Assembly (NCBI GenBank): GCA_965219235.1
Contig: OZ244721.1
Coordinates: 992,001-1,056,000, forward strand
From: CBDHCC01 sp965219235
Lineage (GTDB): Bacteria > Pseudomonadota > Alphaproteobacteria > Sphingomonadales > Sphingomonadaceae
DNA length: 64,000 bases
Direction: 5' to 3'
Both the position numbers and the translations under genes were made by a program. The notes under the pieces are model-generated. The model worked only from the letters and a program-made list of their open reading frames with translations. It ran no database searches and was not told the DNA's origin. Shown one piece after another: positions 1 to 6,907 of this stretch (its first letter is position 1; each line of letters begins with the position of its first letter).

Positions 1-425
1 TGCTTCGCGCCCGGCACACGCCGGCCGAGCAGCTCGAGCCGCTGGTCGCCGCCGCCGATGGGTCGCCGGGGCTGGCGCTGGCCGGCCACGCGCTCGACCT
101 CGCCGGCATGGACGCGGCGCTGGAGAGGATCGTCGCGACCGGCGACCCGCGCCTGACCGAACGCGCGCGCGTCGCGGCCACAGTCGGCGGGCGGGCGGGC
201 GCCGACCGCTTCGACCTGCTGGCCGCGCGCGTGCCCCGGATGCTCGCGCGCGAGGCGCGGCGCGCCACCGGAAAGCGCAGGGCCGACGCCCTGGAGGCCT
301 ACAGCCGGGCGCGCGAGATCGGCGGATCGGCGCGGCGGCTGGGGCTCGATCAGGGCCTCGTGGCGGTGCGGATGCTGACGCTCCTGGCGGAGCTTGCCCC
401 GGAGCGACCCGCCCGCCAAGGCTGA
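1..425 (+). CDS. holB: DNA polymerase III subunit delta' (C-terminal part only)
   Basis: Only the 3' end lies in the window; the frame is open from position 3 to the TGA at 423-425, about 140 codons. The residues DGSPGLAL (nt 57-80) match the conserved turn that clamp-loader delta/delta' subunits carry before their C-terminal collar helices, and the remainder is helical and rich in Ala, Arg and Leu. In the clamp loader delta' helps load the sliding clamp on DNA. The gene lies 5 bp before metG, an arrangement common in alphaproteobacteria, and probably shares its transcript. The ATPase-like part is outside the window, so the name rests on one motif plus context. Confidence 0.7.
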   Translation, partial: LRARHTPAEQLEPLVAAADGSPGLALAGHALDLAGMDAALERIVATGDPRLTERARVAATVGGRAGADRFDLLAARVPRMLAREARRATGKRRADALEAYSRAREIGGSARRLGLDQGLVAVRMLTLLAELAPERPARQG

Positions 426-430
426 GCGCG

Positions 431-1963
431 ATGGCCACGCCCTACTACATCACCACCGCGATCAACTATCCGAATGGCCGACCGCACATCGGGCACGCCT
501 ACGAGGCGATCGTGGCCGACGCCTTCGCCCGCTGGCACCGGCTGGCGGGCGAGGACGTGCGCTTTCAGACCGGAGTGGACGAGTACGGGCTGAAGATGGT
601 CAAGACCGCGCGCGAGGCGGGGCTGACGCCGCGCGAGCTGACCGACCGCAACGTGCCCGCCTTCGAGGCGCTGGCGGTCTCGCTCAGCCTCTCGCACGAC
701 CGCTTCCTGCGCACCACGGAGGCCGCGCACGGCCGCGCCGCGCAGGCGCTCTGGCGGCGGCTGGAGGCGGCGGACGACCTGTATCGCGACCGCTACGAAG
801 GCTGGTACTCGGTCCGCGACGAGGCCTTCTACGCCGAGGACGAACTCATCGAAGGGGAGGGGGGTGTCCGCCTGTCGCCGCAGGGCACGCCCGTCGAATG
901 GACGGCGGAGGAGGGCTGGTTCTTCCGCCTGTCGCGCTATGCCGGACCGCTGCTCGATCACATCACCGCCCACCCGGAGTTCGTCCAGCCCGACAGCCGC
1001 CGCAACGAGATAGCGCGTTTCCTGGAGGGCGGGCTGACGGACCTGTCGGTCAGCCGATCGTCCTTCGAATGGGGCGTGCCTGTGCCCGGCGACGCGTCCG
1101 TGATGTACGTCTGGGTGGACGCGCTCACAAACTACCTGACGGGGCTTGGCTATCCGGACGAGACGGCGGAGATGGCGCGCTGGTGGCCCGCCGACGTGCA
1201 TCTGATCGGCAAGGACATCGTGCGCTTTCACGCGGTCTACTGGCCGGCGCTGCTGATGAGCGCCGGCCTGCCGCTGCCGCGCACGGTGCTCGCCCACGGG
1301 TTCATCCTCAATCGCGGGGTCAAGGAATCGAAGTCGCTCGGCAACACGTCCGATCCCCTGGCGATCGTGGACGCCTTCGGGGTGGATGCGGTGCGCTACT
1401 TCCTGCTGCGGGAGGTCAGCTTCGGACAGGACGGCAGCTGGTCGCCCGAGGCGATCGTCACGCGCGCGAACGCGGACCTGGCGAACAATCTCGGCAACCT
1501 GGCGCAGCGTTCGCTGTCGATGGTGGCCAAACAGTGCGGCGGTCGCGTGCCCGAGCGGCGGCGACCCGAACCGGCCGACGACGCGCTGCTTCGCGCCTTG
1601 GACGAGGCCCATGCCTCCGCGAGCCGCGCGATGGCCGATCATCAACCGCACACGGCGCTCGAGGCGATCTGGGCGGCCGCGACCGCCGCCAACGGGTACT
1701 TCGCCGACGCCGCTCCCTGGGCCTTGCGGAAGAGCGATCCGGACCGCGCCGACACGGTGCTGGCGGTCACGCTGGACGCCGTGCGGCGGCTCGCGATCCT
1801 GGCGAGCTGGGCCATTCCGGACGGCGCGGCTCGGCTGTTGGATCAGCTGGGGCAGGCGGGGGAGGCCCGCGACTTCGCCGCGCTGGCCCGGCCGCTCCCC
1901 GCGGGAACCCAGCTGCCGGCGCCCCAGGGTGTGTTCCCACGGCTGGAGACGGCGGAGAGCTGA
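431..1963 (+). CDS. metG: Methionyl-tRNA synthetase
   Basis: Class I aminoacyl-tRNA synthetase that charges tRNA-Met in the cytoplasm. The HIGH signature is at residues 19-22, inside a typical N-terminal block that starts right after the ATG, which supports this start. The second signature, normally KMSKS, reads KESKS at residues 298-302 and is followed by the usual LGN. The anticodon-binding helices follow from about residue 380. At 510 residues the protein has the usual length of the short alphaproteobacterial form without a C-terminal tRNA-binding domain. It sits between holB and tatD and is probably co-transcribed with them. The Met-to-Glu change in KMSKS is the only unusual feature. Confidence 0.96.
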   Translation: MATPYYITTAINYPNGRPHIGHAYEAIVADAFARWHRLAGEDVRFQTGVDEYGLKMVKTAREAGLTPRELTDRNVPAFEALAVSLSLSHDRFLRTTEAAHGRAAQALWRRLEAADDLYRDRYEGWYSVRDEAFYAEDELIEGEGGVRLSPQGTPVEWTAEEGWFFRLSRYAGPLLDHITAHPEFVQPDSRRNEIARFLEGGLTDLSVSRSSFEWGVPVPGDASVMYVWVDALTNYLTGLGYPDETAEMARWWPADVHLIGKDIVRFHAVYWPALLMSAGLPLPRTVLAHGFILNRGVKESKSLGNTSDPLAIVDAFGVDAVRYFLLREVSFGQDGSWSPEAIVTRANADLANNLGNLAQRSLSMVAKQCGGRVPERRRPEPADDALLRALDEAHASASRAMADHQPHTALEAIWAAATAANGYFADAAPWALRKSDPDRADTVLAVTLDAVRRLAILASWAIPDGAARLLDQLGQAGEARDFAALARPLPAGTQLPAPQGVFPRLETAES

Positions 1964-2017
1964 AGCGAGTGCCGGACCGCCGATGACACGCCGCCCTGCG
2001 CTCCCTATCTCCCGTTC

Positions 2018-2791
2018 ATGCTCGTCGACAGCCACTGCCACCTGGACTATCCCGGCCTAGCCGAGCGGCAGAACGAGGTGCTTGCCGCCGCCCGCGCCCG
2101 GGGTGTGGGTCGCTTCGTCAACATCTCCACACGCGAAGGGGAGTGGGACGCGATCCGCGCGACCGCCTCCGCGCACGGGGACGTGTTCGCCGCGATCGGC
2201 GTCCACCCGCACGACGCGGACGCCCACGCGCACATCGACGCGAACGCGCTGCTGGCGGCCGCGGACCACCCGAAGGTGGTGGCGATCGGCGAGAGCGGCC
2301 TCGACTACCATTACGATCGGTCGGATCGCGAGCGGCAGCGGGCGAACTTCCGCGTCCACATCGCCGCCGCGCGCGAAAGCGGGCTGCCGCTCGTCATCCA
2401 CACCCGCGACGCAGAAGCCGACACCGACGCCATCCTGACGGAGGAGGTGGGGAAGGGCGCCTTTCCCGCTCTCATCCACTGTTTCACCGGCACGGCGGCA
2501 TTCGGCGAGCGGATGCTGGAGCTGGGGCTGGCGATATCCTTTTCCGGGGTGGTGACCTTCAGGAAAGCCGCCGAACTGCGCGCCTTCGCCGCCGCCGTTC
2601 CCGCCGATCGCATGCTGGTGGAGACCGACGCGCCGTTCCTCGCGCCGGTGCCGCATCGCGGCAAGGTGGGGGAGCCCGCGATGGTGGCCGACACCGCCGC
2701 CGCGCTGGCCGAGCTGCGGGGGGTTGGCGCTAACACAGTGGCCGAGGACACCACCGCCAACTTCTTCCGACTGTTCGCCCGCGCGTGCTGA
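2018..2791 (+). CDS. tatD: TatD family metal-dependent deoxyribonuclease
   Basis: Metal-dependent hydrolase of the TIM-barrel amidohydrolase superfamily, associated with DNA repair and 3'-5' nuclease activity. The N-terminal metal site is H6-x-H8, GESGLDYHYD with Glu92 supplies the bridging acid, an IHTRDA strand follows, and ETDAPFLAP near residue 203 carries the last Asp ligand. The length of 257 residues is standard. Its last 7 bases overlap the GTG start of the following MBL-fold gene, so the two are probably translationally coupled. The holB-metG-tatD-MBL order is common in alphaproteobacteria. Confidence 0.93.
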   Translation: MLVDSHCHLDYPGLAERQNEVLAAARARGVGRFVNISTREGEWDAIRATASAHGDVFAAIGVHPHDADAHAHIDANALLAAADHPKVVAIGESGLDYHYDRSDRERQRANFRVHIAAARESGLPLVIHTRDAEADTDAILTEEVGKGAFPALIHCFTGTAAFGERMLELGLAISFSGVVTFRKAAELRAFAAAVPADRMLVETDAPFLAPVPHRGKVGEPAMVADTAAALAELRGVGANTVAEDTTANFFRLFARAC

Positions 2792-3567
2792 GCGCCACGC
2801 TGCTCGGCACGGGCACGTCGACGGGCGTCCCGCGGCTCGGTGGTCCGGAGGGGCCGAACTGGGGCGAGTGCGATCCGGCCGAGCCGCGCAACCGCCGCCG
2901 CCGCGTCTCGGTCCTGATCGAGCACGCTGGCACGCGCATCCTGGTCGACACCGGACCCGACCTTCGCGAGCAGTTGCTCGACGCGGGCGTGACGGGCCTC
3001 GACGCGATCGTCTGGACGCACGACCACGCGGACCACTGCCACGGCATCGACGACCTGCGCCCGCTGCGCTTCGGTCGCCGAGAGGCGATCCCCGGTTACG
3101 CCGACGAGCAGACGCTCGCCAGCCTGAGCCAACGTTTCGCCTATGTGTTCGAGGGCCAGCACGGCTATCCCAGCATCGTGGCGGGCGACGTGTTCCGCAG
3201 CGGTCAGGGGGTGGGCGAGGTGACGGTGCGCGGGACCGCCATGCCGCACGGCGCGATCCAGTCGCTGGGTCTGCGTTTCGACACCGATGGCCGCTCGATC
3301 GGCTACGCGACCGATTTCAGCGGCATCACGGCGGACATGAACCGGCTGTTCGACGGCGTCGACATCCTGATCGTCGACGCGCTGCGCCGCGCGCCGCATC
3401 CCAGCCATCCCAATCTGGAGATGGTGCTCGACTGGCTGCCCGTGATCCGGCCGGGTCGCGCGGTGTTGACCCACTTGGACCACACGATGGACTATGCGAC
3501 CCTGACCCGCGAGCTGCCGGACGGCGTGACCTGCGGCCATGACGGGCTGAGGCTCGCGGCGGGATGA
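2785..3567 (+). CDS. MBL-fold metallo-hydrolase, PhnP-like
   Basis: Metallo-beta-lactamase-fold phosphodiesterase. The zinc motif HxHxDH is at residues 79-84 (HDHADH), with an upstream DTGPDLR strand and C-terminal THLDHTMDY containing further His ligands. This pattern resembles PhnP, which opens phosphoribosyl 1,2-cyclic phosphate, but no phn genes are present and the true substrate is unknown. The start is GTG at 2785, inside the end of tatD; no ATG gives the family's conserved N-terminus. Its stop overlaps the ATG of the next gene (ATGA), indicating a tightly packed operon. Confidence 0.88.
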   Translation: MLSATLLGTGTSTGVPRLGGPEGPNWGECDPAEPRNRRRRVSVLIEHAGTRILVDTGPDLREQLLDAGVTGLDAIVWTHDHADHCHGIDDLRPLRFGRREAIPGYADEQTLASLSQRFAYVFEGQHGYPSIVAGDVFRSGQGVGEVTVRGTAMPHGAIQSLGLRFDTDGRSIGYATDFSGITADMNRLFDGVDILIVDALRRAPHPSHPNLEMVLDWLPVIRPGRAVLTHLDHTMDYATLTRELPDGVTCGHDGLRLAAG

Positions 3568-4157
3568 CGGAGGACGGCACGCTCAACCTGATCGCGGCAC
3601 TGGGTTTCCTGGTGCTGGTGGTCAGCGCGCTGGCGGCGCGACGCCCCAGCGTGCGCACACTGCTCACGGGGCTGTTCCAGTGGGCGGCGGTGTTCGCGAT
3701 CCTGTTCGTGGCGTTCGCCTACCGCGACGACCTGAACCTGGCGTGGCAGCGGCTGGCCAGCGAATGGGGACCGGACCGCACGCAGGTGGTCGGCGGCACG
3801 TTGCGCATCCGTCCGCAGGACGGGCACTATTTCGTGACCGCGGAGGTGAACGGCGAGCCGCTGCGCTTTCTCATCGACACCGGCGCGACGCTGAGCGCGC
3901 TGGGCAGCGACGACGCGGCGGCGGCGGGCGTGTCGCCGTCGGAGTTCGGCTTTCCCGTGGCGATCCAGACCGCCAACGGAATGATCTCCGCGCGGCGAGC
4001 GGCGGCGGAGCGCCTGAAGGTCGGCCCGATCGAGCGACAGGACTTCACCATGCTGGTCTCGCCGACCTTCGATGGACTGAACGTGCTGGGTATGAACTTC
4101 CTGTCCAGCCTCGAGAGCTGGCGGGTCGACAAGGGCGTTCTGATCCTGGAGGGATGA
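3564..4157 (+). CDS. Membrane-anchored retropepsin-like aspartic protease (TIGR02281/clan AA type)
   Basis: The protein has two hydrophobic N-terminal segments (about residues 8-25 and 37-53) followed by a single retropepsin-like domain. The catalytic motif DTGA is at residues 105-108, preceded by FLI, and hydrophobic-hydrophobic-Gly strands (LNVLGMNFLSSL) close the fold as in the one-domain clan AA proteases widespread in alphaproteobacteria. It is probably anchored in the inner membrane with the protease domain in the periplasm and active as a dimer. Substrates of this family are poorly known. The start overlaps the stop of the MBL gene by four bases. Confidence 0.85.
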   Translation: MTEDGTLNLIAALGFLVLVVSALAARRPSVRTLLTGLFQWAAVFAILFVAFAYRDDLNLAWQRLASEWGPDRTQVVGGTLRIRPQDGHYFVTAEVNGEPLRFLIDTGATLSALGSDDAAAAGVSPSEFGFPVAIQTANGMISARRAAAERLKVGPIERQDFTMLVSPTFDGLNVLGMNFLSSLESWRVDKGVLILEG

Positions 4158-4170
4158 TGTGAAATACTCT

Positions 4171-4189
4171 TATCATAATCATCATTATC
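4171..4189. promoter_or_regulatory. Fur-box-like AT-rich site upstream of mazG
   Basis: The 19 bases match the classical 19-bp Fur consensus at 15 positions and include the inverted repeat ATAAT-CATC-ATTAT (4175-4188). The site lies 10 bases before the mazG ATG in a 42-bp AT-rich spacer that contrasts with the GC-rich genes on both sides. Whether Fur of this lineage recognises this form of the box is not known to me, and simple (ATN)n repetition could produce the match by chance. Confidence 0.35.
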
Positions 4190-4199
4190 GGTCTTTTGG

Positions 4200-5084
4200 A
4201 TGAGTGACGCGGACGATCTCTCCACGCTCGTGGACGACCCCTCTCCGGCACACGCCGCCCTCGCGCGGCTCATGACGATCATGGCGCGGTTGCGCGATCC
4301 CGTGGACGGGTGCGAATGGGACCGTGCGCAGGATCACGCGTCGATCGCGGGGTACGCGCTCGAGGAGGCGCACGAGCTGGCCGACGCCATCGGGCGCGAC
4401 GATCCCCGCCACATCCGCGACGAACTCGGCGACCTGGCCTTCCAGGTCGTGTTCCACAGCCGCATCGCCGCCGAGGCGGGTCGCTTCGACCTGGCGGATG
4501 TGCTGACGGCGGTCGCCGACAAGATGGAGCGCCGTCACCCCCACATCTTCGGCGACTCGCCCCGCGCGGGCTGGGAGGCGATCAAGGCCGAGGAGCGCAG
4601 CGCCGAGCCGGATCGCAGCGCGGTCGCTGGCATCGCCCGCACCCTGCCCGCGCTCTCCCGCGCCCACAAGCTCGGCGGTCGCGCCGCGCGGATCGGCTTC
4701 GACTGGGATGCGGTGGAGGGTGTCGAGGACAAGATATTGGAGGAGCTGGAGGAACTCCGGACCGCCCCCACACCCGACGAGCGGCGTGAGGAGTTCGGCG
4801 ATCTCCTGTTCACGCTGGTCGGCTGGGCGCGGCATATGGACATCGACGCCGAGTCCGCGCTGCGCGACGCCAACGCGAAGTTCGAGCGTCGCTTCCGAGC
4901 GCTGGAGCGCGCGCGACCCGATCTCGCCGATCTCGATCCCGCGGACAAGGAACGGGCCTGGCGGCGGGTGAAGACCGCTCAGCGCGCGGCGAAACGCGAC
5001 CAGTCCGCGTCGGACATCCGGACCGCCAGCGCCAGCGCACCGTCCGGCGTCTCGGAGCGCTCCACGACCTCGCCCCGCTCGTAG
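4200..5084 (+). CDS. mazG: Nucleoside triphosphate pyrophosphohydrolase MazG
   Basis: All-alpha NTP pyrophosphatase that hydrolyses (d)NTPs to NMP and PPi. Two MazG domains are visible: the first has EEAHELADAI and DELGDLAFQVVFHSRI with the metal-binding acids, the second has DKILEELEELRT and EEFGDLLFTLVGWARH. At 294 residues it is longer than the usual 260-270, because the frame continues about 35 codons past the second domain into sequence antisense to the end of hflX (4979-5084). It follows the aspartic protease gene after a 42-bp AT-rich spacer containing a Fur-box-like site, so it may have its own promoter. Confidence 0.92.
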   Translation: MSDADDLSTLVDDPSPAHAALARLMTIMARLRDPVDGCEWDRAQDHASIAGYALEEAHELADAIGRDDPRHIRDELGDLAFQVVFHSRIAAEAGRFDLADVLTAVADKMERRHPHIFGDSPRAGWEAIKAEERSAEPDRSAVAGIARTLPALSRAHKLGGRAARIGFDWDAVEGVEDKILEELEELRTAPTPDERREEFGDLLFTLVGWARHMDIDAESALRDANAKFERRFRALERARPDLADLDPADKERAWRRVKTAQRAAKRDQSASDIRTASASAPSGVSERSTTSPRS

Positions 5085-6295
5085 AGCCAGGCGAGCGTTG
5101 CGCCGTCGCCGCCGCCCACACTCACCCGGCGAGTGCGGTTCGCCGCCGTCAGCCGCTCGCCGATCAAGGCCCTCAGCGCATCGACGCCCTCCCCCGTCAC
5201 CGCCGAAAGCGGCACCGCGTCGCCGCGCCGCGCCGCCTCGGTGAACACCCGCTCGCGGGCGTCGGGGTCGAGACGGTCGATCTTGTTCCAGGCTTCGAGG
5301 ACCGGCGGCCCCTCGCCCGCCGCTGTATCCAGCCCCAGGTCGGCCAGCACGGACAGCACGTCGGCGCGTTGAGCGTCGCTGTCGGGATGCGCGATGTCGC
5401 GGACGTGGACGATCAGGTCGGCCGCCACCACCTCCTCCAGCGTCGCCCGGAAGGCGGCGACGAGCTGCGTCGGCAGGTTCGAGACGAAGCCGACGGTGTC
5501 CGCCAGGATGACCTTCGCCAGGCCCGGCAGGGCGATCTCGCGCATGGTGGGGTCCAGGGTGGCGAACAGCAGGTCCTCCGCCATGACGTCCGCGCCGGTC
5601 AGTCGATTGAACAGCGTCGACTTGCCGGCGTTGGTGTAGCCGACGAGCGCCACGACGGGCCAGGGAGCGCGCTCGCGCTGATCGCGGTGCAGGGTGCGCG
5701 TGCGTCGCACGTCGTCCAGGTCGCGCCGCAGGCGCGCCATCCGGTCCCGGATCAGCCGCCGGTCGGCCTCGATCTGGGTCTCGCCCGGACCACCCAGAAA
5801 GCCGAAGCCGCCGCGCTGCCGCTCCAGATGCGTCCAGCTGCGCACCAGCCGTCCGGCCTGATAGTCGAGATGGGCGAGCTCCACCTGCAACCGTCCCTCC
5901 GCCGTGCGCGCCCGCTCGCCGAAGATTTCGAGGATGAGCGCCGTGCGGTCGATCACCTTGACCTTCAGTCCGCGCTCCAGATTGCGCTGCTGGACCGGCG
6001 TCAGCTGAGTGTCGAGAACGACGAGTTCGATCGTCTCGGCCGCCACCCGTTCGGCCAGGGCCTCCATCTGCCCCGGCCCGATCAGCGTGGCGGGACGCGG
6101 CCGACGCACTGGCAGGGCGATCGCGTCCACCACCGCGACGCCGATGGCGAGCGCCAGTCCCCTCGCCTCCTCCAGCCGCGCGTCCGCGTCCCGGTCCGTG
6201 GGCGCTGCGCGACCGCGCGGCAGGTCGGGCCAGAGGACGAGCGTGCGGGTGCCGGGGGTTGCGAGGCCCGCGACGTCGCGCTCCCCGGCGGTCAA
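4979..6295 (-). CDS. hflX: GTPase HflX
   Basis: Ribosome-associated GTPase of the OBG-HflX group, able to split stalled ribosomes. The N-terminal HflX domain is followed by the glycine-rich linker GFLGGPGETQIEADRR and the G domain, with G1 GYTNAGKST near residue 215, G3 DTVGF and G4 NKID. No ATG gives a sensible N-terminus. I chose TTG at 6295, which overlaps the hfq TGA as TTGA and yields 438 residues, normal for the family. Its 3' end overlaps the 3' end of mazG on the other strand by 106 bp. The hfq-hflX order is conserved in many proteobacteria. Confidence 0.92.
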   Translation of the reverse strand: MTAGERDVAGLATPGTRTLVLWPDLPRGRAAPTDRDADARLEEARGLALAIGVAVVDAIALPVRRPRPATLIGPGQMEALAERVAAETIELVVLDTQLTPVQQRNLERGLKVKVIDRTALILEIFGERARTAEGRLQVELAHLDYQAGRLVRSWTHLERQRGGFGFLGGPGETQIEADRRLIRDRMARLRRDLDDVRRTRTLHRDQRERAPWPVVALVGYTNAGKSTLFNRLTGADVMAEDLLFATLDPTMREIALPGLAKVILADTVGFVSNLPTQLVAAFRATLEEVVAADLIVHVRDIAHPDSDAQRADVLSVLADLGLDTAAGEGPPVLEAWNKIDRLDPDARERVFTEAARRGDAVPLSAVTGEGVDALRALIGERLTAANRTRRVSVGGGDGATLAWLYERGEVVERSETPDGALALAVRMSDADWSRFAAR

Positions 6296-6816
6296 GCAGG
6301 CTCCTCGGGCTCGCCCGCGTCCCCGTTCCCGTCCCCGTCCCCGTCCCCGTCCTCGCGGCGCAGGTCGAGCGGACCGGCCGGCTGGATGGTGGAGATCGCG
6401 TGCTTGTAGACCAGCTGCACCTGCCCCTCGCGAAACAGCAGCAGCGTGAAGAGGTCGAAGGCGATGATCTCGCCGGTCAGCATGACGCCGTTGACCAGGA
6501 ACATCGTCATGTCGTCCTGCGACTTGCGGGCGGCGGCGAGGAACACCTCCTGGAGCGCGCGCGAGTTGCCGGCCAGCTTGTGCAGCCGTTCCGCGCCGTC
6601 GCCCACGTCGACCGGCGCCGACGGCATGATGGTGGAGATCGCGTGCTTGTAGACCAGCTGCATCTGGCCGTCGCGGCGCAGCAGCAGGGAGAAGGTGTCG
6701 AACCAGGTGATCACACCCTGCAGCTTGACGCCCTTCACCAGGAACAGGGTCACCGGCGTGTGACTGCGCCGGACCGCGTTGAGAAAGAGGTCCTGCAAGC
6801 CGTTCCTGTCCGCCAC
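6292..6816 (-). CDS. hfq: RNA chaperone Hfq with two tandem Sm domains
   Basis: Hfq binds small RNAs and mRNAs and normally works as a ring of six identical chains of about 80-100 residues. Here one 174-residue chain holds two complete domains, at about residues 7-66 and 86-147. Each keeps the N-terminal LQ motif (Gln8, Gln89), the NG/KG-x-x-L-x-G turn and the YKHAIST uridine-binding motif (Tyr56-Lys57-His58 and Tyr137-Lys138-His139). An acidic Asp-Gly tail follows from about residue 152. The GTG at 6816 is preferred over the GTG at 6834 because GGAGAGG sits six bases before it and it reproduces E. coli numbering around Gln8. Three such chains could form a pseudo-hexamer. Confidence 0.93.
   Translation of the reverse strand: MADRNGLQDLFLNAVRRSHTPVTLFLVKGVKLQGVITWFDTFSLLLRRDGQMQLVYKHAISTIMPSAPVDVGDGAERLHKLAGNSRALQEVFLAAARKSQDDMTMFLVNGVMLTGEIIAFDLFTLLLFREGQVQLVYKHAISTIQPAGPLDLRREDGDGDGDGNGDAGEPEEPA
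6318..6353. repeat. Hexanucleotide tandem repeat in the hfq tail
   Basis: Six consecutive 6-bp units (CGTCCC, with one T in unit 2 and a T at the end of unit 6) encode the Asp-Gly run of the Hfq C-terminal tail. Because the unit length is a multiple of three, gain or loss of units would lengthen or shorten the acidic tail without changing the frame. Confidence 0.85.
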
Positions 6817-6844
6817 GATCGTCCTCTCCGTCACTCAAGCTGTG

Positions 6845-6850
6845 ATATAG
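6845..6850 (-). promoter_or_regulatory. Putative -10 element upstream of hfq
   Basis: On the minus strand the spacer before hfq contains CCTATATC, whose CTATAT core lies 28 bases before the chosen GTG. The same word occurs upstream of dnaK at 57221-57228. It resembles the -10 of alphaproteobacterial RpoH promoters, but the corresponding -35 region of hfq is poor, so this is a weak call. Confidence 0.25.
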
Positions 6851-6907
6851 GCCGCCGCCTGCGTGTGCGCCAGACGGGTTCGTCGGTTCCCGACATGCGG
6901 ATCGCGA

